Source: Paracoccus sp. N5 (GTDB taxonomy: Bacteria; Pseudomonadota; Alphaproteobacteria; Rhodobacterales; Rhodobacteraceae). From it: a stretch of DNA of 64,000 nt. The notes beneath the pieces were generated by a model. That model had not been told where the DNA came from. It did not search any database and worked only from the letters and a program-made list of their open reading frames with translations. The stretch lies in assembly GCF_000371965.1 (NCBI RefSeq), contig NZ_AQUO01000002.1, positions 512,001 through 576,000 on the forward strand, written 5' to 3'. The position numbers and the translations under genes are program-made. Below, piece after piece: positions 17,940 to 26,036 of the stretch. Numbering within the stretch: the stretch's first letter is position 1; the number at the start of each line of letters is the position of its first letter.

Positions 17940-18566
17940 CTAAAGCGCCGGAATCGCCAGCGTGGTGCCGGGGGCCAAGAGCCGCGGCCGGTCGTCGCCG
18001 TTGGCGCTGGCGATCAGTTGCCACAGCGAGGCGTCGCCGTATTCCTCGGCCGCGATCAGGTCGTAGCGGTCGCCCTGCCGCGTGACCCGGGTCTTGCTGC
18101 GGTCCGGCGACTGCTTGTTGATCCGCTTGTATTGCGCATTCGCATCCTCATAGGCCTTGAGCTTGATCGTCACCCGGGCGCGCAGGATCCGGCCCTCGCT
18201 GTCGAAGATGCTGAACTTTTCCTTGAACTCGACCATCACCCCGGTGAATGCGGTTTCCTTGCCCCAGGCGAAGGTGCAGACCGGCGGCGCATGCAGGTCG
18301 CTGTCGATGGCGACGTATTTGCGCAGCTTGTCGAGATCGTCCTTCAGCGACTCGCCCGAGTTGGTGCGGTCGAGGAACAGCTCGACCTCAAGCGTCTTCG
18401 ACTCGCCGCGCACGAATTGCAGCAGCGGCGTTTGCAGGCCGGGGACCGAGATCTCGGGATAGAGGATGTTCGTCGTGACGGTCAGTTCGCTGGGGTTGAA
18501 CAGGACGGGCACGCCCTTGTCCCCGGCGACCGAGGCGTTGACGATGGTGGCCATGACAAGTCCCAT
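17940..18566 (-). CDS. LysM-domain hub adaptor (Afp7/Pvc7-like)
   Basis: 208 residues. The N-terminal two-thirds carry the tube-adaptor fold of this family (VPVLFNPSELTVT, then FVRGESKTLEVELFLD and FTGVMVEFKEKFSIFDSEG). The last ~55 residues form a LysM module (VTRQGDRYDLIAAEEYGDAS and WQLIASAN, then LAPGTTLAIP). In Afp and PVC this protein joins the tube to the hub. An alternative start is the ATG at 18554; the first ATG at 18566 is also preceded by a purine-rich stretch, and either gives a full-length protein. Confidence 0.85.
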   Translation of the reverse strand: MGLVMATIVNASVAGDKGVPVLFNPSELTVTTNILYPEISVPGLQTPLLQFVRGESKTLEVELFLDRTNSGESLKDDLDKLRKYVAIDSDLHAPPVCTFAWGKETAFTGVMVEFKEKFSIFDSEGRILRARVTIKLKAYEDANAQYKRINKQSPDRSKTRVTRQGDRYDLIAAEEYGDASLWQLIASANGDDRPRLLAPGTTLAIPAL

Positions 18567-18576
18567 CGCCGCCCCC

Positions 18577-19272
18577 CTACAAACCGCCGACGGCGGCCGC
18601 GGCCCCTGCCGCCCCGCCCGCCAGCACTGCGCCCCCGGCCAGGCCGACCAGCCCGGACAGCACCGAATTCAGGTCCGCGACGCCGGGGATCAGCGACAGC
18701 GACAGGCGCTCGATCTTCTCGGCATGCAGCTCGGCCGTCTCGATGGCGACGGCGCCGGGCCCGCGCCCGTCCGTGGCGTCCAGCGCCGGGCCGCTGAGCT
18801 TGGCCGGCAGCGCATTGTGGAAGGTCCAGCCCGCGACCGGGAAGAACATGCCGGGCACGGTGCCGCCGACGCCCGGAATCTCGAACAGCTTGCGGGTGTC
18901 CATCAGGATGATGGTGCCGCTCTTGCGGGTCTTGCGCTTGCCGGTGATGACCTGGTGGTGCCAGTCCCACAGGTCGGTGTTGAAGGTCACGCCGCGCTTC
19001 ATCACGATCTTGGAGTATGTCGCGCGGTCGAAGAAGCGCAGCTCGGTGTCGTTCTGGCCGCCCTGGTTATAGGAGGCGACCGTGTTGACGGCCTCCAGCC
19101 CCTCGATCGACTTGAAGCCGCCGGCCACGAATTGCGTCGCCGCCGACAGCACCGCAGAACCCACGCTGCTGAGCACGCCGCCGACCCCGCCGCCATTGGA
19201 ATCCGGCGTGTCCCACATGGTCACCATGAAGTTGATCTTCAGGACCGGCTGGAAAAGCGGGAAATCGACCAT
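18577..19272 (-). CDS. Second inner-tube protein (Afp5/Pvc5-like)
   Basis: 231 residues of the gp19-like tube family. Typical strands are FKSIEGLEAVNTVASY, MKRGVTFNTDLWDWHH and AGWTFHNALPAKLSG. A glycine/alanine-rich C-terminal tail of about 30 residues is present. It differs from the main tube (20645-21097) by a longer loop near residue 25 and by the tail, consistent with an Afp5-type adaptor tube ring that links the main tube to the hub. The ATG at 19272 shares one base with the stop codon of the upstream sheath gene. Confidence 0.75.
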   Translation of the reverse strand: MVDFPLFQPVLKINFMVTMWDTPDSNGGGVGGVLSSVGSAVLSAATQFVAGGFKSIEGLEAVNTVASYNQGGQNDTELRFFDRATYSKIVMKRGVTFNTDLWDWHHQVITGKRKTRKSGTIILMDTRKLFEIPGVGGTVPGMFFPVAGWTFHNALPAKLSGPALDATDGRGPGAVAIETAELHAEKIERLSLSLIPGVADLNSVLSGLVGLAGGAVLAGGAAGAAAAVGGL

Positions 19273-20633
19273 CAGGCGGCCTCCGCGCGTTCGATGACGC
19301 CGCCGTCGCGGCCGATGCGGAATTCGATGAACTCGGCCGGCTGGGCCAGGGCGACGCCGATGGTGCATTCGACATGGCCCTCGGGGCTTTCCTCGACCGC
19401 GTTGACCTGGACGAAGAAGCCCTCCTCGGGCAGGGCGCCCTTGAGCGCGCCCGAGGCGAAGACGCGCAGCAGGTAATCGACCATCAGCTGGTGCATGCGG
19501 ATCCGCAAGAGCGGGGTGTTCGGCTCGAACACCATGGGCTGGCCGATGACCTCGCAACTGCGCGCGATGGCCGACAGGCAACGGCGGGCATTGACGAAGG
19601 ACAGCGGGTCGGCGGCGTCCTGCGGCCCCTGCCACAGCAGCGTCCGCGCGCCCCAGACCAGCGTGCCCTGTCCCGCGAAGCCGCGCAGCAGGTTGACGCC
19701 CGCGTCATAGGCGCGCGCATTCTCGCGGTCGCCGATGCTGGTTTCCAGCCCGACGACGCCGGTCAGCACCCGGTTCGCCGGCGCGACATGCGCGCCCTCG
19801 GCCACGTCGGTCGCGGCAAAGACCCCGGCGACGGCGCCGATGGGCGAGCGCAATTCCTCGGGTGCGCCCGGGCTGTCCTGCACGCGCAGCCACGGCCAGT
19901 AGAGCGCGCCAAGATCCGAGCCGCCGCTGGCGCGGGTCAGCCGTTGGCGCCAGTCGATGGCGCGGGCCAGCGTCAGGCCGGCGGGCGGTGCGAAAAGCGC
20001 GAACCAGCGCCAGCGCTCGCGTTCGAGCCGCGCCAGCACATATTGCTGCGCCCAGAGCATGTCCTCTTCGGGGATGGCGCGGCCGTAGCCGGTGGCGGTG
20101 ACGGCGCGATGCGCCGCGGGCACGCCGGACGCGGTCCGGCCGTCGCAGCGGCGAAAGCAGGGATCGCCCTGGCCGCCTGGCGGCTCGTAGCGGTCATCCT
20201 CGACCACGGTCTCGGCATCGAGGTCGGGCAGCGCGACCAGGGCGACCTCGGGCTGGCGCAGCAGCAGTTCCAGCCCGTGCCAGGCCGCCAGCCTGTCGAT
20301 CCCCAGCATGCGGTTCAGAAGCTGCTGCGGCGCCAGCGCGTCGACCGCGGGCGCGACGTTCACGATCCACAGCCGCCGACCGCCGTTGGCGAAGTAATCG
20401 CGCACCGCCTTGTCCAGCGTCGCGCCGGCCGGGGGCGGCAGGGCGCCGCCGCGTTCGTCGGTGCGGAACTGCGCGACATAGCCCTGCCAGTCGTCCACCG
20501 CCACCGTCTCGCCGACATGGCGCGGCCCGGCGATGCCGACGAATCCGGCAATGTCGGTGCGCACCCGCGGGAAGCCTTCGGCCCGCGCGCGGGGGCGGCT
20601 GTAAACACCGGGGATCTGGTAGGACTGCGCCAT
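19272..20633 (-). CDS. Second tail sheath protein (Afp3/Afp4-like)
   Basis: 453 residues, normal for a contractile sheath protein. The N-terminus (YQIPGVYSRPRARAEGFP) and the first domain with TDIAGFVGIAGP are typical. The C-terminal domain contains FAGQGTLVWGARTL, NARRCLSAIARSCEVIG, VFEPNTPLLRIR and GFFVQVNAV, all hallmark sheath features including the FEPN motif. Two sheath types are usual in Afp/PVC, where minor sheaths cap the ends near baseplate or cap. A poly-functional central domain (residues ~110-230) is unlike that of the large sheath. Confidence 0.9.
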   Translation of the reverse strand: MAQSYQIPGVYSRPRARAEGFPRVRTDIAGFVGIAGPRHVGETVAVDDWQGYVAQFRTDERGGALPPPAGATLDKAVRDYFANGGRRLWIVNVAPAVDALAPQQLLNRMLGIDRLAAWHGLELLLRQPEVALVALPDLDAETVVEDDRYEPPGGQGDPCFRRCDGRTASGVPAAHRAVTATGYGRAIPEEDMLWAQQYVLARLERERWRWFALFAPPAGLTLARAIDWRQRLTRASGGSDLGALYWPWLRVQDSPGAPEELRSPIGAVAGVFAATDVAEGAHVAPANRVLTGVVGLETSIGDRENARAYDAGVNLLRGFAGQGTLVWGARTLLWQGPQDAADPLSFVNARRCLSAIARSCEVIGQPMVFEPNTPLLRIRMHQLMVDYLLRVFASGALKGALPEEGFFVQVNAVEESPEGHVECTIGVALAQPAEFIEFRIGRDGGVIERAEAA

Positions 20634-20644
20634 CGCTCATGCCC

Positions 20645-21097
20645 TCACGAGATGTCCAGGCGGTCGTGCACGATGTCGATCTGCTCGACGGCGAACTCGT
20701 TGCCCTTGGCGCTGAGCGTCGGGCCGGTGATCTTGGTCGGCCAGGCGTTTGTCAGGGTCCAAGTCATCGCCGGCGCATTCCGGTCGTGCTTTTCGTTCAA
20801 GAGCTTCACCACGACCGTCTTGGTCGGCGGGAAGGTGGTGCCGCCGTCGCGGGCCTCCTTGCGCCAGTTCCACAGATAGAGGCTGCCGGTGATGCCGCGC
20901 TTGAAGATCACGGGCGAATATTTCTCGGTCCCCGCCAGCTGGCGCATCGCCGAGGTCGGGTCCGAGCCCTCGCGGTATTCGATCGGCACCGTCTCGCTGT
21001 CGAGGCCGCTGATTTCCGAGAAGCCGACGACTTCCTCGTTGTCGATCTCGACGATGAAGTTGAAGTTCGAATAGGGATTCGGCCTGGGCGTTGCCAT
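20645..21097 (-). CDS. Main inner-tube protein (Afp1/Pvc1-like)
   Basis: 150 residues of the T4 gp19-like tube family. The signature strands are FNFIVEIDNEEVVGFSEISG near the start, TVPIEYREGSD, VIFKRGITGSLYLWNW, and a final VEQIDIVHDRLDI strand. It would form the hexameric tube through which cargo passes. The gene lies between the two sheath genes with short gaps of 11 and 23 bases, and is preceded by an AACCGGAGA-type ribosome-binding region. Confidence 0.95.
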   Translation of the reverse strand: MATPRPNPYSNFNFIVEIDNEEVVGFSEISGLDSETVPIEYREGSDPTSAMRQLAGTEKYSPVIFKRGITGSLYLWNWRKEARDGGTTFPPTKTVVVKLLNEKHDRNAPAMTWTLTNAWPTKITGPTLSAKGNEFAVEQIDIVHDRLDIS

Positions 21098-21120
21098 GGT
21101 TCAATCTCCGGTTGCTGGGC

Positions 21121-23931
21121 CTAGCTGGTCGATGCGGTGAACTGGCCGATCTTGAAGATGACGAACTCGGCCGGGGCGACGGGGGCGAGGCCGATCTCGC
21201 AGACCAGCCGGCCGTTATCGATGTCGTCCTGCGACATGGTCGAGCGGTCGCAGGTCACGAAGAACCCTTCCTCGGGCGTCGTGCCCATCAGCGCGCCGGA
21301 TTTCCAGACGCCGATCAGGAACGAGGTGATGGATTGCGTCACCCGTTCCCACAGCGCCTCGGAATTCGGCTCGAACACCACCCATTGCGTGCCGAGGTCG
21401 ATGGAATGCTCGACATAGATGAACAGCCTGCGGATGTTCAGGTATTTCCATTCCTGGTCCGAACTGATGGTGCGCGCGCCCCACATGCGGATCCCGCGCG
21501 GCGTCAGGTCGCGGACCAGGTTGACGCCGACCGGGTTCAGCACCTCCTGCTCGGCGGCGGTCAGCGGCAGCGCGACATCAGTGATGTTGCGCACCACCTC
21601 GTTCGCGGGGGCCTTGTGCACGCCCACCGCGTTGTCGGTGCGGGCATAGATGCCCATCGCATAGCCCGAGGGCGGGAAGCTCTCGATCCGGCCGTTCGCG
21701 GTGTTCAGCGCGCGCAGCCAGGGCGCATAATAGGCCGCATATTTGCTGTCGTAATTGTTGCGATGCGCCTGGATCGAGACCACGTCCGCCGCGTCCACGG
21801 GCGCGTCCAGCACCGCGACGCGGTATTTCAGCCGCTCGCAATGGCTGATGAGTGCCGCCTGCACGGTCTCGACGGTGACGCCCGGCACGGCGACCATCGA
21901 GATGTCGTCGCGCTCCGCCAGCGCCTCGATGCCGGTGCGGCGGCCGGGGCCCAGATCCTCGCCGATCAGCGACAGGTCGGTGATCGCGGCGCCGTTGTCG
22001 CCGTTTTGCAGCGGCTTCGGGAAGCCGTCGGCGGTGGCGGGCGCGTCCGCGAAATCGGTGCCGGCGCCGGCGACCGGGGTTGCGACCTCGATCAGCTTCG
22101 AGCCGACCTCGGGGTCGTTCAGCCGGTCGGCGAAATACTTCAGCCCGGCATCGGTCGCGGTGTCGTCGTTCCAGGTCAACCCCTCGAAGGTCTCGGCCAG
22201 CACCGGCGTACCGGATTCGGCATCGGCCTGCCAGACGATGACGTCGATCTCGTGCACGCGCAGGAACAGGTTGCGCTGCGCCGGATCCGGGTTCAGGTCC
22301 AGCGGCGCGGGCAGGCTCAGCGGTGCTGTCAGCGTCACGGTGCGCGCGCCGCTGTCGATCGCGGCGACGGTCGCCTCGATCTTGGCGCCGCCGGTGTCCA
22401 GCTCGACCTTGGCGCCGGTATAGAAGCTGGCGGTCGAGGCGACGGACAGCGTGTCGCCGCCGTCCGCGGCGGCCTGCAGCCCCTCGAAGGTCGCCCAGTT
22501 CGCCGCATCGACGCCGCCCGCCGGGAAATTCCCCGCGGCTTCGCTGAGCCAGAGCGCGCTATGCGTGGGATCGACCAGCACGACCTCGGCATTGGCGAAG
22601 CCGCCGGCATTCTGCACGGCGATGGTCTCGAAGCCGCCCGCGCGGTTCGGCGCGGCCAGGCCCGAGACGTCGTTGACATAGATGCGGCTGAACAGGCCCG
22701 CGCCCGGCGCCGTGGCGACCAGGCGCGTCGGCGTGGCGGCCGGGGCCGCGGCGGCCAGCGCGGTGCCCAGGGTGACATGGGCGCCCGGCGCGATGTCCTG
22801 TGCCGTCCTGACCTGCGCCAGCGTCACGTCGGTCGCATTGCCGCCCGAGGTGATGCGGATCTCGTCGCCGATCTGCAGCATCATGGCCAGGTCGTGCGGG
22901 ATCGCCGCCGGGCCATAGGGGCCGGGGCCGCCCGTCATGTCGATGGCGAAGGCCGCAGGGGCCGCGCCCAGGGGCAGCGCCGTCCCGAGCGGATTGCCGC
23001 CGCGCGCGATCAGCTCGACCGTCGCGCCGCCGGCGGAATGATCCAGGCCCGCCGCGCCGCCGCTGGTGGCGAATTCGACATTGCCGTCGGCGATGGCCGT
23101 CACGGTCAGCGCCTCGGCCCCGACGGTGATCTGGTCGCCGGTCCGCAGGTTCTGCATCGCGGCCGGGGTGAAGCTCAGCGTGGTGTCGCCGGCATTGGCA
23201 TCGGCCGCCAGCGGGATCGCCGCATCGACGCGGCGCCCGCCCGAGGCGACCAGCGCCACCGGCGCCTTGTCGCGGGGCCGGAACTCGACCGACAGCCGGT
23301 TGCCGTCATTGCCGCGATGGCGGGCGCGGATCACCGGGCCGGCATCCGCGACCGGGGCGGCGCCCAGGATCTCGATCCGGGTGTTTTCGGGCTCGAAGAC
23401 GATGCCGGCGGCGACGGGATTGGCCAGCACCACCGAATTGTCGAGCGGGCCGATCGAGACGACGGCCGAGGCCAGCCGCTCGGTGAAGGCGCCGGTCGCG
23501 TTGGGCCGGGTAAAGACGCGCAGCACGCTGCCCGGCGCGACCTGGCGCAGCGTGTTCAGGCGCAGCGTGTCGGTCGGGCCGCGGACGGTGACGCCGCGCG
23601 CCAGCCGAAGCACCGTGCCCTGGTCCATGGTCCGCTCTGCCGCCGCCGCGCCGGGGCCGAGGGCGCGGACGACATAGCAGCGGCTGCCGCCGTTCTCGAA
23701 GAACGCCTTCACCGCATGGCCGAGGTAATCGCCCAGCCCGGCGGGCGCGGTGATCGGGTCGCCGAACAGCCGGCGGAACTGGCCGTAGCTGCCGACGAAG
23801 GTCGGCTTGCCTTCCGGGCCGCTGCGGGTGGCGCCGACGAACCCGGCGGTCGAGGTGCTGACCCCCTGGATCGGCTTGCCGCGGAACGAGGTCTCCTGGA
23901 TGAAGACGCCGGGGCGGAGATATTCGGGCAT
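21121..23931 (-). CDS. Very large tail sheath protein with a ~450-residue insertion
   Basis: 936 residues, about twice the usual sheath length. The N-terminal ~110 residues (PGVFIQETSFRGKPIQGVST, then TAGFVGATRSGP and HAVKAFFENGGSRCYVVRA) and the last ~370 (NNYDSKYAAYYAPWL, NPVGVNLVRDL, GIRMWGARTIS, VFEPNSEALW, EEGFFVTCDR, ending in FIVFKIG-type strands) are classic sheath domains. Residues ~115-560 are an insertion made of several beta-rich repeats with A-G-D-T-T-L-S and L-x-x-G-D-x-I/V motifs. Such insertions sit on the outer surface of contracted and extended sheaths in known structures. It starts the structural part of the operon and is likely the major sheath. Confidence 0.9.
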   Translation of the reverse strand: MPEYLRPGVFIQETSFRGKPIQGVSTSTAGFVGATRSGPEGKPTFVGSYGQFRRLFGDPITAPAGLGDYLGHAVKAFFENGGSRCYVVRALGPGAAAAERTMDQGTVLRLARGVTVRGPTDTLRLNTLRQVAPGSVLRVFTRPNATGAFTERLASAVVSIGPLDNSVVLANPVAAGIVFEPENTRIEILGAAPVADAGPVIRARHRGNDGNRLSVEFRPRDKAPVALVASGGRRVDAAIPLAADANAGDTTLSFTPAAMQNLRTGDQITVGAEALTVTAIADGNVEFATSGGAAGLDHSAGGATVELIARGGNPLGTALPLGAAPAAFAIDMTGGPGPYGPAAIPHDLAMMLQIGDEIRITSGGNATDVTLAQVRTAQDIAPGAHVTLGTALAAAAPAATPTRLVATAPGAGLFSRIYVNDVSGLAAPNRAGGFETIAVQNAGGFANAEVVLVDPTHSALWLSEAAGNFPAGGVDAANWATFEGLQAAADGGDTLSVASTASFYTGAKVELDTGGAKIEATVAAIDSGARTVTLTAPLSLPAPLDLNPDPAQRNLFLRVHEIDVIVWQADAESGTPVLAETFEGLTWNDDTATDAGLKYFADRLNDPEVGSKLIEVATPVAGAGTDFADAPATADGFPKPLQNGDNGAAITDLSLIGEDLGPGRRTGIEALAERDDISMVAVPGVTVETVQAALISHCERLKYRVAVLDAPVDAADVVSIQAHRNNYDSKYAAYYAPWLRALNTANGRIESFPPSGYAMGIYARTDNAVGVHKAPANEVVRNITDVALPLTAAEQEVLNPVGVNLVRDLTPRGIRMWGARTISSDQEWKYLNIRRLFIYVEHSIDLGTQWVVFEPNSEALWERVTQSITSFLIGVWKSGALMGTTPEEGFFVTCDRSTMSQDDIDNGRLVCEIGLAPVAPAEFVIFKIGQFTASTS

Positions 23932-23958
23932 CGTCTCGTCTCCTTGGCTATGGCCTTG

Positions 23959-24618
23959 CTAGGCCAGCGCGAAAACCACCCGCGCCACCGTCTGCGGGAG
24001 GATGGTGAAGTTCGGTCCGGCGAAATCCGCGCCCGCGGTGGCGGGCAGGAAGCGTCCCGACAGGATCGGGCGGATGGCGCCGCCGGGGATGCGCGCCTCG
24101 ATGGTCAGGGGCACCCGGCCCGTTGCGTCCAGCGGCAGCGCGCCGGGCGGCAGGAACAGGAATTCGCCTGCCGCGTCGCTGCGGGTCACGCGATCGAAGG
24201 GCCGGCCCTGGCGCGCGATGCGGATCTCGAGGCCGGCGGCATCGGTGCCGCGCAGCTGGCCGCGCACCCCGGTGATGCCGGGCGCCACCTCGGCGCCGGC
24301 GGTCGGCCACAGCTCGTGCTCGATCATCTGCGCCGGGGTGGCCAGCGGCAGCGTCACCTCGGGGTCGGCGGCCTCCCAGCGGATCCAGCCGGACTGGCTG
24401 CGCTGGAAGGGATCGCGCCACAGGATACGCCTTGTGCCCGGTTCCGCGCCCAGGAAGCGATAGCTGCCGTCGGCTTGGCGCGCGCCAACGCCGTCGGGGC
24501 GCCGCACCGGGCGGGCATGGTTTCCCGACAGCCGCACCGGCAGCTCCTGCGGCACCGGCCGGCCGCTGAAATGGTCGAGAAAGCGCACGGCGAGCGAAAG
24601 GACATGCGTCACGCTCAT
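23959..24618 (-). CDS. eCIS accessory protein with carboxypeptidase-regulatory-like beta domain
   Basis: 219 residues beginning MSVTHVLSLAVRFLDHFSG at ATG 24618, overlapping the DUF4255 stop by ATGA. The N-terminal half has an immunoglobulin-like strand pattern with DGSYRFLGAEPGTRRILWRD. The C-terminal half reads GVRGQLRGTDAAGLEIRI, then TRSDAAGEFLFLPPG, the pattern of a carboxypeptidase regulatory-like or prealbumin-like beta sandwich. Such domains often serve as surface or adaptor modules. It sits between the cap-type gene and the main sheath gene. Function unknown; a terminator or collar role is possible. Confidence 0.5.
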   Translation of the reverse strand: MSVTHVLSLAVRFLDHFSGRPVPQELPVRLSGNHARPVRRPDGVGARQADGSYRFLGAEPGTRRILWRDPFQRSQSGWIRWEAADPEVTLPLATPAQMIEHELWPTAGAEVAPGITGVRGQLRGTDAAGLEIRIARQGRPFDRVTRSDAAGEFLFLPPGALPLDATGRVPLTIEARIPGGAIRPILSGRFLPATAGADFAGPNFTILPQTVARVVFALA

Positions 24619-25229
24619 GGCACCGTCTCCAGCATCGCTTCCCTGGTGGGCGGGGCCTGCGGGAGCTCGGTCGGCTCCAGCGCGGCGACGCGGACGCGAT
24701 AGACCAGCGACAGCCGATAGCCGAGCTTGGTCGCGTCCCAGATGCGGTAATGCCCGTCGACGGGCAGGGTCTCCATGACGATCTGCAACCCGTCCTCGGG
24801 CGACCAGACCGGCAGGCCGGGCACCTCGAACAGGCTGCTGCGATCCAGTTCGGCATTGTCGTAGAAGGCTTGCAGCACCGCGCCCAAGAGCCGCGCCTCG
24901 TCCTGCGTCGCGGGCAGGTCGCCGATGACGTCCTCGGTGGCGCGCACGCCCCAGGCGGTGACCAGATAGCACAGCTCCAGCGGCAGCGGCTGGCGGCCCA
25001 GCGTGCCGTTCGCCAGCACCCGGCGCGGATTGCAGCGCATCTCGGCATTGCCGGCGATCTGGTAGAGGAACAGCGAGACGAAGGGGTCGGTCGTGTCGGC
25101 CAGCGAGGGGAAGGCCATCGGCGTGACGACGCCCACGCCGACATTCGGAATGCCCAGCTGGGCGACATGGCGCTCGATCAGCCCGACCAGCGTCTGCCCG
25201 GTATTCTCGATGACCCGCCAGTCAGCCAT
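24615..25229 (-). CDS. DUF4255 protein (Afp16/Pvc16-like tube-terminating cap)
   Basis: 204 residues with the DUF4255 (Pvc16 N-terminal) pattern: a short helix near the start (VIENTGQTLVGLIERHV), FVSLFLYQIAGNAEMRCNP, PLELCYLVTAWG, a G-A-V-L-Q-A-F-Y-D-N helix, and a final strand SLVYRVRVAALEP. Afp16/Pvc16 caps the tube and sheath and stops polymerisation. It is the first gene of the leftward operon, with its ATG at 25229 and the divergent control region upstream. Cap genes are usually last in Afp clusters; here the cap comes first. Confidence 0.85.
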   Translation of the reverse strand: MADWRVIENTGQTLVGLIERHVAQLGIPNVGVGVVTPMAFPSLADTTDPFVSLFLYQIAGNAEMRCNPRRVLANGTLGRQPLPLELCYLVTAWGVRATEDVIGDLPATQDEARLLGAVLQAFYDNAELDRSSLFEVPGLPVWSPEDGLQIVMETLPVDGHYRIWDATKLGYRLSLVYRVRVAALEPTELPQAPPTREAMLETVP

Positions 25230-25720
25230 GCTGGATGTCCCGGTCTGTCAACACGACGATTCCTCCGAGCCCGAATGATGCCGGCTCAAGGTCATGCTGC
25301 CCGAGGCGCCGGGGTCCGGGCAAAGCCGGTGGCGGTTCAAAAACGGTTCAGCCCGGTCTTGGCCTTGCCCGCCGGGGCCTGCTGCTGTTGGCGGATGAAC
25401 GGACGGTCCGGCGGGTCTGGATCCTGGATCCGGGGGCGATCCAGACCGACGGCGCCATGAAATCCGGACCTCCGCGCCGGATTCGCGCCCTCGGTCCTTG
25501 GTCTTGGCAGCGCGGCGACCAACAAAACCGGGGCCTCGGCCGGATCTGCATCCTCTGCCTGCGGTGCGGCAGCGCAAAGATGCGGCCGGCCGCCGCCCCG
25601 GACGCCGCGCGGCGCGGGCGGTCCGGGCATTCTTTCCCGCCGAATGAACCCCCGCGGACGTTCCCTGTCGCGGCTCCAGCGGCCAGGATCGGCCCTGTAG
25701 GCTTGCGGAAAGGGCTGCCA
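25230..25720. promoter_or_regulatory. Divergent control region of the injection-system locus
   Basis: This 491-bp stretch lies between the leftward structural operon and the rightward small gene plus ATPase. Open frames crossing it give low-complexity, unprotein-like translations, so I read it as non-coding. It must hold promoters in both directions, but I cannot name a convincing -35/-10 pair. A 10-bp perfect inverted repeat at 25413-25446 is the one clear element. Confidence 0.5.
25413..25446. repeat. 10-bp perfect inverted repeat in the eCIS control region
   Basis: GGTCTGGATC at 25413-25422 and its exact complement GATCCAGACC at 25437-25446 are separated by 14 bases. There is no T-run after it, so it is not a classic terminator. 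It could be an operator or an RNA hairpin in a 5' leader. Confidence 0.5.
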
Positions 25721-26035
25721 GTGCGACTCGGGATGGACCTCGCCGCCGCGCCGACCATGCTCCGGTCGATCATCGAAAGCGCCGTCGCCGAGATGTCCGA
25801 CGCCGAGGTGGTGCGCCTGCCCTCGGAGGGGCCGTTCGACGCGGTTCTGGTCTGCATGGAGACCCCCGACCCCCAGGCCCTGCCGGCCGTCCAGGCGGAC
25901 CGGTTCGTGGTCGTCCCGCGCCGGGGCGACAGGCTGTGGATCTTGACCACCGGAAAGGTGCAAAGGACGATGGAGGACGTGTCAACCGCGACGATCCGGG
26001 CCTGCCTGCGCCAGGGTCCGTCCGAGGTGTCCTGA
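25721..26035 (+). CDS. Small receiver-like protein upstream of the eCIS ATPase
   Basis: About 104 residues if started at GTG 25721, which has GGAAAGG eight bases upstream; ATG 25733 is the alternative. The sequence resembles the first half of a response-regulator receiver or similar flavodoxin-like fold: a first strand VRLGMDLA, a helix with APTMLRSIIESAVAEM, a strand DAEVVRL and a strand FDAVLVCME. The phosphoacceptor aspartate seems replaced, since the position after the third strand is Cys-Met-Glu. It ends one base before the ATPase start, so the two are co-transcribed. A regulatory or scaffold role is possible but unproven. Confidence 0.5.
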   Translation: MRLGMDLAAAPTMLRSIIESAVAEMSDAEVVRLPSEGPFDAVLVCMETPDPQALPAVQADRFVVVPRRGDRLWILTTGKVQRTMEDVSTATIRACLRQGPSEVS

Positions 26036-26036
26036 G

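Noticed and set aside
21091..24702. 1203-residue rightward open frame over the sheath gene
   Set aside because: Antisense to the clear sheath and accessory genes; composition is low-complexity and no family motif is seen.
25235..25720. Upstream extension of the small receiver-like gene
   Set aside because: The extra sequence is low-complexity and would cover the whole divergent control region; a GTG with a good ribosome site at 25721 gives a compact fold.
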